Source of the DNA: Treponema sp.
GTDB taxonomy: Bacteria > Spirochaetota > Spirochaetia > Treponematales > Treponemataceae
NCBI GenBank assembly: GCA_024402695.1
Contig: JAKSTG010000020.1
Span: 1 to 54,886, forward strand
DNA length: 54,886 nucleotides
Reading direction: 5' to 3'
Of the stretch, positions 22,401-28,800 are shown piece after piece (position 1 is the stretch's first letter; each line of letters opens with the position of its first letter). The translations under genes and the position numbers were made by a program. The notes under the pieces were generated by a model. That model was not told the origin of the DNA. It ran no database searches and was given only the letters and a program-made list of their open reading frames with translations.

Positions 22401-22765
22401 TATGGGAACACACCGTTTTCATCAGGTTCATTCAATTTAATCTGCCATTTTGTATTCTTCTGAACCTTTTCATCTAATATGAGATCGGCTTCTAAAGAAG
22501 GGAAAACTTCCCCCGTATCAGTATTTTCAAGATTTACTGTTACTTTTACGACATCACGGTCATCACTACAAACTCCCGATACAATAAACCAGTCACGAAT
22601 AACCTGGTTCTGTTCTTCCGGGTAAGTGATTTTAAGAGTTGGCGGTATAACATCGACTGATTCACCAAGACCGATTTCACAGGCAGAGACCAGCAAAAGA
22701 GCCAGTGATGCAGCTCCTGCAAAAAGCCATCTTGAGATAATTGTTTTCTTTACGTTTTTTTCCAT
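10481..22765 (-). CDS. Giant Ig-like repeat lipoprotein (4094 aa), paralog 1
   Basis: The N-terminus has a basic start, a hydrophobic core and a lipobox LLVSAC (Cys29), followed by EIGLGE, so it is a lipid-anchored envelope protein. Residues from about 45 to 3300 form about 20 beta-rich modules of roughly 100-200 residues. Each is marked by a boundary such as VDNTAP, VDTTPP or KDTTAP, typical of bacterial Ig-like domains. EF-hand-like loops occur at 2384-2395 and 2888-2899. A TIG/IPT-like module (VSVEGFNFG) sits near residue 3325. The C-terminal 700 residues carry repeated strand motifs of the type VAYYD..T..LRY. GGGAG precedes the ATG. The paralog at 25884-38228 is collinear. Likely roles are adhesion or sensing at the surface, but the ligand is unknown. 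Confidence 0.85.
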   Translation of the reverse strand: MEKNVKKTIISRWLFAGAASLALLLVSACEIGLGESVDVIPPTLKITYPEEQNQVIRDWFIVSGVCSDDRDVVKVTVNLENTDTGEVFPSLEADLILDEKVQKNTKWQIKLNEPDENGVFPYPDGKYVVTACAYDAKEKPSGDIGISLVIDNTAPLLVVTRPKSGVTDSGVSYTDAYGRNFSISGRAADDANMNLEIEVYGADAENKDKLLYIIPKNNIAPSIDINAAVFDEENAENPYNIIYGTTDKYAGTKNFYCKFRIYDSARRFTGSAEDKDSKGNSTEYYYQENNKQITAYLQKYTVTDMYHILNGLYKEETTRSIDMDVKTVYSWLKEKTDTKEHSEFSLNPENSPTFAMMGGYTNVSTYTALKNSTVSNDENILIKVEAGRDGIDIVPETMGIYARKVVQKGTTEEWEFEKDSSGKELEPIILFKPYYKDAEGKNKYELTEEEIKAREEAYEMQGTTYTITAKVSDTMGLKISGTYLLEVVAYDQNGNGIYNGNKYYGFLLASKGVAPNLTLESPAAGTLYVKKGESIKLKGSAFHQEGTPNVIFTIKKSGSEVEKTIIISEEDLEKAEPKLSFDRDILPSEFLEDENESAQYDITIISTYSDKSTSPLERTVMYDVVVPEVTISTVTPQAAESYAEYTKGNTNFVNGKIRIIGSFNDEQTAINKDSIGYEYQDPEDSSKWIFKKLEKTQNFVIDFDTRTLAKDEEDLNIRLIAEDKAGNKLVAPLYYDEDTQKKYTVDQKTDKPKIEVSQIKVVGSFEDSTMGSFSKKTSVSGNLMDDDGIEKYKVTIYEINQAGEEIEYKTEEREIGGSITTQLPVELPAEDNTYKIHVQVWDMNEDEEKRSSEWSSFFKVTGDVPTVTLTEGNKAVKKSSDSVSLGGKVSGKQDAENPLKLYLTDDKNVDLKESKWLEVFAAPSEYREGTISWSATLDLSSEDVRQKIDVSEGEHTISLIVLDKSNLPIDIDFIYTIDDIAPVIRKNGENDTITIDGHDYKSYGWSSNTRFPIEACWTETGSGVEKINYWINKSSDSVSGDADGSYYDGLIIEDEFCLKKTITDFPDGENWLHLQAIDKAGNESLVSHFRVGVDTKKPVVTIDQTEIRSDGSKEIVITGSVSDSNKDGEIENGSGLNTWAALRVIKGDVPVYEEWAETDSQNKEDQINHPANEIAFVHALNGTEDENDNSVGAVPFNYDYVRTARFKVTLDPKDAAVSLDTDGEYELTFIALDQPENRGMSSVKIIVDSTAPEMEIKTVSNLIEANGKTNNVNGTVTLSGASTDADKVSETVITVYKVIPPADEDSEETLEEVTEENIVSTGGTHSVSNWTYVINTKNLDEDTEYVLSVKSTDRTGNENEISQRIFVDQDTDKPVVTPSNYFTDANTEIYNAETNEKGIHDGYNLFDQTGNSTLMASVEDDDKLSSIIAEYSANGISGWNKFFEKTGINSSTYSLKAPLVVSTEEHAASLSEGTYYVRFTVKDNGNVETTTVPFVIVVDVTPPTIMPYQLNGTSYSEGMYVKEDFTIVLNATNAEKVVSIYEIVDGVNSGDALANYSKSYTREEDTHGANKTRTYRVTDKYGRTNLTSASYKVDKVPPAIDASKISVKGGAMETGVSVSAISGMWISCESVTVTGAAGALSDTNLASSVKAEVKTGAETASSTFEMSNLADGTFSATLAVPNGESEIKLTFTDTAGNTNIQTINVKVDNVAPSAESLSVTSTASGHTNAASVSAKFTPSDVTSGIAKAMIGKASGFADNEALATITSGLTSGTAKTQTVNISSLEEGSYDLWLRLVDNAGNRMQDKNIGHFVKDTTAPSVEFDAVADADADEPGTQVNKTIVISGTVTEANLPENAKPVLYIDDSTTPSTNGTAGAVANGKWTIAAIDTTKLSDNTDHKFKVEFTDKAGNKTASANEIILNVSQDSDRPVVLLKNLNTDNSSILGDGHIAGTVSDDDGSVTKVEVKIEKLKEDDSGTYETVVNWTEKYSEGGSQINILESNGNWKYIIPVPAGKTNIDGTYRIYFRVTDKAGTVFTTGETLNPKFKYEENAVTNAAVGFSVDTTPPTITDNRIYIVSGDLNGALANNTYLGGKKRPDGRIYIYASDNVTKFDNPKFRAILKGLGSSDIEMTKSGSNMFVADGLDFTSDNGYKNIQIVVEEPSGLSVEVKRSVILDNLAPGANGSDIIKNESPVAGIQVTGEVKYTGLVQDDETVNSGVEKIEYYIPRKNASGTVNETDPATIPEDSWKGDSELNPEESIKLNSMIWTISKLNMHVKTSNTGDTLQDDYLGYETEPNAVVFDVPVWFKVTDRVGNVGYSTSSRINYNPDGDRPLVNITYPSENTELGSGTLKDNTNKYVIMGGNIMITGNANDNEGLDSVYVQYDVDGDGDFDDDDYNWINTNKNSVLPSGAVLERKNINGISFWGVKADGTQTWQTTFNVSAKDNSGNYLIKGLQIDEKNEDGTAANADNKTLNIRVRSVDNDISSERGQLVSAWTKTIHVSVNNSVPVLQKFVLNQYDSAAKTNKIKTRKYEQDVYISGTNWFLEGEVRDDDGISSISVSGSASGNMTTQPAWFKDGTEKNSSGVVIQKLISIPVTGTDSWGVEIEAFDNDTGNKKNTRARYEINIDNTKPAFTEGTVGGAGDKKDDLKIHMNSGEGPFMHEGKIQNSDGNFTVAGKITEAGSGFERVAFYVLRRGSTSRIYNVMESSGNRTDLSAVQGTGVYIDSTDNLPLKKVIGLTRGTELTFTMTAAADSNVRKGGLVKIGGSYKRIVEISADKRTITIDSACPTDVTEAYLVYATMSIDQANDSVKNGSVSETDGDGMVESYSKAGSTYSWDATFDSHNIPDGPIEFHFVAFDKAGNMNHGFVHTTVSNNPPRLTKVYLGTDLNQNGSFEANEFEEYSSIQKVSAQIVAKPTDKWNLTTNKFKVKNGLALVPEFVGGTGSIKMVVKKDALNDDAATGSGSTLVAALTGTEAAKLTPDVSVSKQWNSSNTDIVDIDSAFHKYKLSNTELWGSNPSTDGTYSKGERKYSFTFWDETEELVQGSTSQNAVLYLNDLYLDMKDTEKPNVVVNKFKWKSTEDNSLYENKAANGHIELEADLGDGSLTGYTTGLPKVSGKVVFRGTVYDDVCLSGLSFTMTGSPMSGSLATYDSANSKWNITDKTMEADGYELEIYEEEDFVKRDPVENPGESGTEEEKAAYAAYQKHLRATANFSSSDAYFNQKGHKIAWALSYNTEKVSAGQPAAALNRTFTVTATDKAANASTGRTASETAGDETMHRPDYRVDVVPYITEVKTNLSKMDPMYSTVYSRSALGYYPVAADEVVSVEGFNFGSSPKVYIGETEITGTGVSDGTITNVNVGENSSESVTVKVSGIETINNKNSAKAKYNFMPNKRNNNLLDDNVALKVWEFKNMATPVAVERILYPTVKMSPKDGRIGASFANSYYFHMAGFRNNSTTEWESHAPFLSGYDGSDANSFTFDKNGYTYGGVQYRASDLPSEGGAFNFVFSTAKPEGDMSLADVYRANTGSARLEANCTNLGIAPTLDKTEWAYNKWRVKSPQFVAVANDDSSETIVYTAYYDSTTKQIRYRKGVVDAAGLVGKNPGFGDSGDHTDIGAAYMMKGTNDSLKDIWHTDDQATTGGYWDTVKAYPGFTTDINQGNAWDSTRNGEYGKRHVNAADSLQTENNQIIHVLGSSGLISEDREWEETVQISSELEYCSWYNANANPQYYYTNVERPEAWNVTAYQNSTFTARGDRITEVNGNTIKVEVNGNWNNQIVYTKAIAQYKDAHEETIVHREGVQGIYKKTDAANNHTYANGAGEYVALGVLSKNTDAGKAVIAWYDDNAKKLLIAKEGTFTGDAALPNAGENFKNSYARTSVWERNTRDLGSGGEYVQMAVDSDDNIHIAHYDSSTGGELKYIKLDSSLNVLEQITVDSFDDVGAHVTINVGKDNSGNQVPYIGYYGRKHAKVAYRVDFKAGSEKSLDKDGFFTQSWEVMYVPTKDSIDGSVENQVNVVMWTKTDGTLGASPSSITGFTEGTTAFDGRKDSTGDTVPSGRVLANGSNNPVVAYINGAGALEYAQIKGDSAEITFKQ

Positions 22766-22890
22766 ATATTTGCACTCCCGGACAAATTTATATATTTATC
22801 GTCATCTAAATTTTTCGGCATTTATTAGAAATTACTTGAATAACCTCTTGTTTTCTTGAAATTTTCGTTTCTACTCATAGTATTTTTTTC

Positions 22891-22919
22891 TTGAAAATCC
22901 CTAATTCCTCCAATATACT
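22891..22919 (+). promoter_or_regulatory. Sigma70-type promoter of the ABC importer operon
   Basis: TTGAAA (22891-22896), a 17-base spacer and TATACT (22914-22919) precede the binding-protein gene. Transcription would start near 22926, giving a leader of about 32 bases that contains AAGGAG eight bases before the ATG. No riboswitch or T-box structure is visible in this short leader. Confidence 0.8.
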
Positions 22920-22957
22920 TTTAGAGTTCAAAATAATATGAACAAGGAGAAATAGAT

Positions 22958-23914
22958 ATGAAAAAGACTCTGTTACTGGCTGTTGCCGTACTGGCTTTTG
23001 TAACCCCAGCTTTTGCTGCTAAAAAGGCAAAAAAATCAAAGAAAGCAAAACAGGTAAAAATCGGTGTTATCCAGCTCGTTGAACACCCTGCCCTGGATGC
23101 TAACTACAAAGGATTCGTAGACGGACTTGCTGCTGCAGGTTACGTAGACGGTGAAAACATCAAAATTGACTATCAGAATGCTCAGGGTGAACAGGCAAAC
23201 TGTGTTACAATCGCCCAAAAATTCGTAAATGACCGCGATGACATGATCTTCGCTATTGCTACACCTGCTGCACAGGCTGTTGTAAACCTTACACAGGACA
23301 TTCCAGTCCTCATTTCTTCAGTTACAGACCCAGAATCTGCAAAACTGGTTGCTTCTAACACAGCACCTGGCGGAAACGTAACTGGTACATCTGACCTTAC
23401 ACCTTGTGCAGCTCAGATGCAGCTCCTGAAGAAAACTCTTCCAGAAGCAAAAACTGTAGGTATGCTCTACTGTTCTAACGAACAGAACTCATTCTTCCAG
23501 ATTGCTCTTGCAAAAGCAGAATGTGACAAACTCGGTCTCAAATATGTAGACTACACAGTTTCTTCTTCTAACGAAATCCAGCAGGTTGTTCAGTCTGCAA
23601 TCGGAAAAGTAGACGCTCTCTACTCTCCAACAGACAACATGATCGCTGCAGGTATGGCTACAGTTGCTCAGGTTGCAACTCCTGCTAAACTCCCAGTATT
23701 CTGTGGAGAAGAAGGAATGGTTCAGCAGGGTGGTCTTGCTACATACGGTCTGAACTACTACGAACTTGGAAAACAGACAGCTGCTATGGCAGTTCGCATC
23801 CTTAAAGGCGAAGCAAAACCAGCTGATATGCCAATCGAATACCTTGAATCTTGTGACCTTTGTGTAAACGAAGAAACAGAAAAAGCTATTGGCGTTACTG
23901 TTCCAAGAAACTAA
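22958..23914 (+). CDS. ABC importer substrate-binding protein (TrpX-like, ABC_sub_bind family)
   Basis: This 318-residue secreted binding protein has a typical signal peptide (MKKTLLLAVAVLAFVTPAFA) followed by a very Lys-rich linker. The body fits the ABC_sub_bind family, with phrases such as IGVIQLVEHPALD, GNVTGTSDL and GGLATYGLNYYELG. Relatives in Streptococcus and other bacteria (TrpX) deliver tryptophan or related compounds; the ligand here is inferred only from family likeness. Without a lipobox it would be periplasmic. It is first in a three-gene operon with a strong promoter. A terminator-like hairpin after its stop probably raises its level relative to the permease and ATPase. Codon choice is rich in ACA/GTA/AAC, which hints at high expression. 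Confidence 0.88.
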   Translation: MKKTLLLAVAVLAFVTPAFAAKKAKKSKKAKQVKIGVIQLVEHPALDANYKGFVDGLAAAGYVDGENIKIDYQNAQGEQANCVTIAQKFVNDRDDMIFAIATPAAQAVVNLTQDIPVLISSVTDPESAKLVASNTAPGGNVTGTSDLTPCAAQMQLLKKTLPEAKTVGMLYCSNEQNSFFQIALAKAECDKLGLKYVDYTVSSSNEIQQVVQSAIGKVDALYSPTDNMIAAGMATVAQVATPAKLPVFCGEEGMVQQGGLATYGLNYYELGKQTAAMAVRILKGEAKPADMPIEYLESCDLCVNEETEKAIGVTVPRN

Positions 23915-23932
23915 AAAATCTACTATTATATT

Positions 23933-23960
23933 TAGGCGCCTCAAAAGGGCGCCTATTTTT
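23933..23960 (+). terminator. Intraoperonic terminator/attenuator after the binding-protein gene
   Basis: TAGGCGCC (23933-23940), a seven-base loop and GGCGCCTA (23948-23955) are followed by TTTTTATTTTT. It lies between the binding-protein stop and the permease start, only 23 bases before the latter. Partial read-through would give more binding protein than membrane components. Confidence 0.75.
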
Positions 23961-23977
23961 ATTTTTAGGATAACAAA

Positions 23978-24973
23978 ATGGGTATCTTGCTTGCTATTCA
24001 GGGTGCCGTTTCCCAGGGTGTTCTTTGGGGAATCATGACACTCGGTGTTTTTCTTACATTCAGAATTCTTGACATTGCCGATCTTACAGTCGATGGAAGC
24101 TTTGCTACAGGTGGTGCTATCTGTGCCGTTCTTCTTACAAGAGGAATGAATCCATACCTGACACTGGTTTTCGCTTTCCTTGTTGGAATTCTTACAGGCC
24201 TTTGCACAGGCTTTATGACAACAAAGCTTAAAATCCACGTTCTTCTGGCTTCCATCCTTACTCAGATTGCTTTGTACTCCGTAAATATCCGTATTATGGG
24301 GAATAAGGCCAATATTCCGCTTCTGGGAACAAAGACAGCCATGAAGCTTTTTTCAGGCCTTTTCAAAAATGTCAAAATGACTGTTACAACATCTTCCCTC
24401 ATTATCGGGCTGATTGCAGTAACAATTCTTGTTTCAATTCTTTACTGGTTCCTTGGAACCGAAATTGGTGCTTCTCTTCGCGCCACAGGTAATAACGAAA
24501 AAATGGTTCGCGCGCTTGGCGTGAATACAGATACAATGAAAATCATGGGTCTGGGACTTTCCAACGGTCTTGTAGCTCTTTCAGGCGCCATGGTTGCACA
24601 GAGCCAGGGTTATGCCGACGTTCAGATGGGTGTTGGTACAATCGTTATCGGACTTGCTTCTATCATCATTGGTGAGGTGATTTTTGGAAAACGCTTCGGA
24701 CTCTGGTACACTTTGATTTCAGTAGTTCTTGGGTCAATTCTTTACCGAATCGTAATTGCCGTCGTTCTTCAGCTTGGTCTTAAATCTACAGACCTTAAGC
24801 TGCTCACAGCACTTATCGTTGCAATTGCTCTTTCAGTTCCAACCTTAAAAGCAAAAATCTTTAAAAAGAAAATAGGTGTTGCGGTAAATGACGATGAAAA
24901 TACCCGTCATTCAAACGTAATCGAAAAAAATAAAGAGACTGTAGAAGCCGGCGTAATCGGCGAAAACAAATAA
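23978..24973 (+). CDS. ABC importer permease (TrpY-like, BPD_transp_2 family)
   Basis: This 331-residue membrane protein has about eight to nine hydrophobic helices and the family block DIADLTVDGSFATGGA near residues 31-46. That block is characteristic of permeases paired with ABC_sub_bind binding proteins. The segment ASLRATGNNEKMVRALGVNT is the cytoplasmic coupling (EAA-like) loop that contacts the ATPase. The C-terminal tail (about 45 residues) is hydrophilic and charged, an extension with no evident function. The start is preceded by AGGA. It is followed after 14 bases by the ATPase gene. One permease gene suggests a homodimer. Confidence 0.88.
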   Translation: MGILLAIQGAVSQGVLWGIMTLGVFLTFRILDIADLTVDGSFATGGAICAVLLTRGMNPYLTLVFAFLVGILTGLCTGFMTTKLKIHVLLASILTQIALYSVNIRIMGNKANIPLLGTKTAMKLFSGLFKNVKMTVTTSSLIIGLIAVTILVSILYWFLGTEIGASLRATGNNEKMVRALGVNTDTMKIMGLGLSNGLVALSGAMVAQSQGYADVQMGVGTIVIGLASIIIGEVIFGKRFGLWYTLISVVLGSILYRIVIAVVLQLGLKSTDLKLLTALIVAIALSVPTLKAKIFKKKIGVAVNDDENTRHSNVIEKNKETVEAGVIGENK

Positions 24974-24987
24974 GGGGGAACGGGAAA

Positions 24988-25782
24988 ATGCTTAAACTTA
25001 CAAACATTACAAAGACATTTAATCCGGGAACCATTACAGAAAAGAAAGCTATCCGCGGAATCGATCTGGAAATTGAAGACGGTGATTTCATTACAGTTAT
25101 TGGTGGAAACGGTGCTGGAAAATCAACTCTTCTGAATCTGATTTCAGGCGTTCACATGGCAGATACAGGTTCCATTGTTCTGGACGGAGAAGACCTTACA
25201 AAGCTTCCTGAATACAAACGAGCAAAATATCTTGGACGCGTTTTCCAGGACCCAATGATGGGTACAGCCGCAAATATGGAAATCGAAGAAAACCTGGCTA
25301 TGGCTTACCGCCGCGGAAAGAAACGCGGACTGGGCTGGTACATCAAACAGGATGAAAAACAGGCTTACATTGAAAAGCTGAAGCTTCTTGATCTGGGACT
25401 TGAAACCCGTACCCACTCAAAAGTTGGACTCCTTTCAGGCGGTCAGCGCCAGGCAATCACTCTGCTTATGGCAACCCTCCAGAAACCAAAGCTGCTTCTT
25501 CTTGATGAACACACAGCTGCCCTGGACCCTAAAACTGCAAAGAAAGTCCTTGAACTTACAGAAGAATTCGTAAAACAGGATAACCTTACAACTTTCATGA
25601 TTACCCACAACATGAATGATGCCATCCGTTACGGAAATCGTCTTATCATGATGAAAGACGGTCAGGTTGTTTACGATGTTCGCGGTGAAGAAAAGAAAAA
25701 CCTTACAGTTGCCGATCTGCTGGCAAAATTCAGCATCATCAATGGTAACGAAGGCGCCAACGACCGTATGCTTTTAGGCTAA
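24988..25782 (+). CDS. ABC importer ATP-binding protein (TrpZ-like)
   Basis: This 264-residue ATPase completes the importer. It has Walker A GGNGAGKST (39-47), Q-loop Gln87 in VFQDPMMG, signature LSGGQRQAITLLMAT (from 149) and Walker B LLLLDEHTAALDP (169-181). The H-loop is in MITHNMNDA. DEHTAALDP in place of DEPTAALDP is a wording typical of this importer subgroup. A purine-rich Shine-Dalgarno sequence (GGGGGAAC) precedes the ATG. It ends the operon and is followed by a strong bidirectional terminator. Confidence 0.9.
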   Translation: MLKLTNITKTFNPGTITEKKAIRGIDLEIEDGDFITVIGGNGAGKSTLLNLISGVHMADTGSIVLDGEDLTKLPEYKRAKYLGRVFQDPMMGTAANMEIEENLAMAYRRGKKRGLGWYIKQDEKQAYIEKLKLLDLGLETRTHSKVGLLSGGQRQAITLLMATLQKPKLLLLDEHTAALDPKTAKKVLELTEEFVKQDNLTTFMITHNMNDAIRYGNRLIMMKDGQVVYDVRGEEKKNLTVADLLAKFSIINGNEGANDRMLLG

Positions 25783-25800
25783 AATATAGCAAAATTCGTT

Positions 25801-25849
25801 AAAAAAAGGCGGTTTGTACTGCAAATGTGAGTACAAACCGCCTTTTTTG
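25801..25849. terminator. Bidirectional terminator between importer operon and second giant gene
   Basis: The stem aaaaaaggcggtttgtact (from about 25802) pairs with agtacaaaccgcctttttt (25830-25848) around a nine-base loop. Both strands end in a T tract. It serves the importer operon on the plus strand and the second giant gene, whose stop is at 25884, on the minus strand. Confidence 0.92.
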
Positions 25850-25883
25850 TATATTTTTGCTTTATCCCGGATATTCCCAGGAT

Positions 25884-28800
25884 TTAGCGCATCTGGCCAA
25901 TTTCCAGGTTTCCGTTGGCATTGATGTAACCCATAACCGGGTTAGTTGTGGAGTTTGAATAAACCTTTGAGCTTACAAAATCAACGCTGTCTTCTGCACC
26001 CTTTCCGGCTTTTAATACCCCGTTAAGGTCCTTATTCAGGGCAACGTTAATTTTGTCTTTTCCAATACCCTTTTCAGTTGGAACATAAGTTACTTCCCAC
26101 TTTCCTGTGTAGATATTATCAATAGAACCAGCTTTACTTCCTTCCGATTCTACATCTACCAGATAAGCCATTTTTGCACGCTTACTTCCATAGTAACCAA
26201 TATATGGGATCTGTGGTCCACCTTCTCTTGTGCGTACAACTTCCAAAGTAAGACTTTCCCCCACATCGCCATAATCATCAACTGTTACAACTGGTGTCTG
26301 TCCAAAGAAACCAGAATCAGAGAACTTCATTGAAGTATACTTAAGGGATCCTGTTAATTCATCATAGAATGCAAGATGGATTGTATCTGTGTTATCCCCG
26401 TTATCGCAAACAACCATCTGAACATCCTGGCCGCCGTATTCTCCAGCGCCCAGAACTTCAATTGTACGGTTCTCCCATTTTCTTGTTCGTTCAAATGAGT
26501 TGTTAACATTTTCAACAGCTGTTCCCATATATTCGTCGGAATCAATAAAGAACTCATAAATCGGGAAGGACGGATAAACATAAGTTCCATCATTTACCAG
26601 GTAATCATCAGGATTCTCCGGTTTAAATAATTCAACTACAGTATATGTACTTGAATCATTTGTCTGACCTTGTGTCTTATTAATTGGAACAAGAATTGTT
26701 TTATTCTGGACTGTTTTTCTTTCAAGAAGTTGTCCGGTTCCCAATACATTCGTACTGTTATAAATAAGATACTCATTTTTCAACGAATCGTCTGACACAT
26801 TATAGGTCTTTAGACTCATTACTTTATATTTCATATTATCCGGAGTTGTCCAGGCATTTTTTGAAACAATTTTATAAGCCCCAGATTTATATGAAGTAAT
26901 TGTTTTTAATCCTTCAGGATTATAGAAATCATCGCTTTCTGATTTTGTTCCTCCACTATTATAATGAGTAGATTCAACCCAGTTATCGTTTATATCCAGA
27001 CTTGTATCTGTAAGAACATAGTAGTTTAAATTTATTGATCCTGAATATGTCGTCATGTAAGGGAAGACTGTATAGAAGGCGTGCTTTTTGTCTTGTCCTT
27101 CTTTTCCGTAAACATGTCCTTTCTTTGTATGAGTATTATATTCAGCCAATTCCAGTTCACCCATCTGGCTTTCAGTTAATGAATCAACCTTCTTTCCTGA
27201 AGCATTTGTCGAAGTATTATAGGAAATATAAAGTTTGTTCTGGTCATTATCATGCCAGGCAACAACTGGATAATGGTTCTGTCCTACTCCAAGAGCTACA
27301 GATTTTCCGGCATTATATTTGTAACTGTTTGCCTTTATTTTTCCATCATCGCTTCCGCTTGATGATTTTTGATACAGTTCCATTACTTCAGTACCATTAA
27401 GTGTTTTTCCGGAACTTGCAATTACGTGAACAGTTTGCCCTGCAAGATTCTGCAAAGAGTCCGGTGCGTAGAATGGGAAAGTATATGAACTCGAAGAAGT
27501 AATAGATCCGTTTACAAACTTATAGTAAGGATATCCCGGCTTGTTACCATTTGAGTTTGTATAACTTGTCATTGCTGTACTGATCTGACCGTTATATGCA
27601 TCGACTGAATAATAATAATCAGGGAATCTTCCTGTATAAACTGTTAGATTTCCATTAGATGCATTTTTTGAAGTTGCTTCTGAAAGATCAAAAGGCATAA
27701 TCATATATTCTTCGTCAAAATCATTTACACTTCGCAAAGAAGATCCCTTAAGGAAATAAACATTATTCATGCGTATGTAGTTTTCATCCAAAACTAATTT
27801 CAGTTTGTCTCCTGTTTCATTAAATGCATATATTGACTTGTCGCTGGTGTTAGTTAAAATATCACCTTCATGATATTTTCCTTCCTCGGTTATTGCCTCC
27901 GCAAAAGCGGCATAAGAATATCCTTCAGGAATATTAATAATTTTATAATGATATCCTGTAGAATTTGCATAATTGTCCTGTGCATTAGGATTAAACGAAG
28001 CAAAAGAAGGGCTTGTTGAAGAAACGTTAACATAAGGGCTCAATACACTTCGTCTATAACGGATCTGATTTGTCAGTGTGTCAGCGTATGCAATATGAAC
28101 CATTACTGCTCTTCCGGTACTATCAAGAGCTTCTGCCACAATTTGAGGAGAAACAATTCTGTTTGGATTTGAAATCCATTCTGACGAATCAGCTTTAGGA
28201 TACTTTCTGATATTGATTGTATTACTTTCAAGATCTGATGAACCTGCTCTTCCACGGAATGCATCATAAGGAGAAAGACTAGTATAAACTGTGGCCACAC
28301 CAAATGCAAAACGGAAATAACCGCCTACAGAATCACCGTTATTATAAGGAGACTGAGCGGCACCATAAGTGTTACCAAACTTATCATAGGCAAAGGTACT
28401 GTCTTCATAACCGCCCTGTCCCTTCATGTACGGATACTGACTATATATATCAGTAGCACTTCTTCTTCCAGGCATATTGAAATATTCGCTATTGGAATAA
28501 GAGGCACCAATCATATCATTTGTCGGATGGAATCGGACTGTTGGATTTTTCAAATCACTTGATTCCTGAATAGCGATATTTTTGAATTCCCAGACATCCA
28601 GGAATACATCGTCTGAAAGGTGAATATTATTCTGCCCGTTAGAAAGGTAGTTCACTTCTTTTGAGTTATCATTCAGATTGTTCAGTGTTTTGATTCCGGT
28701 CCCGGTTTCAATTGTAAGAAGCCCACTCTTCATGTTTCCTACATTGAATGAAACATTGTCTGAAGAACATGGAATCACTTCAAATCCATCAGTTCCGAAT

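Noticed and set aside
22920..22957. Possible riboswitch or T-box before the importer operon
   Set aside because: The predicted leader is only about 32 bases, with no room for such a structure.
23489..24238. 249-codon minus-strand open frame
   Set aside because: Antisense to the binding protein and permease genes and crosses the operon hairpin; composition is that of a shadow frame.
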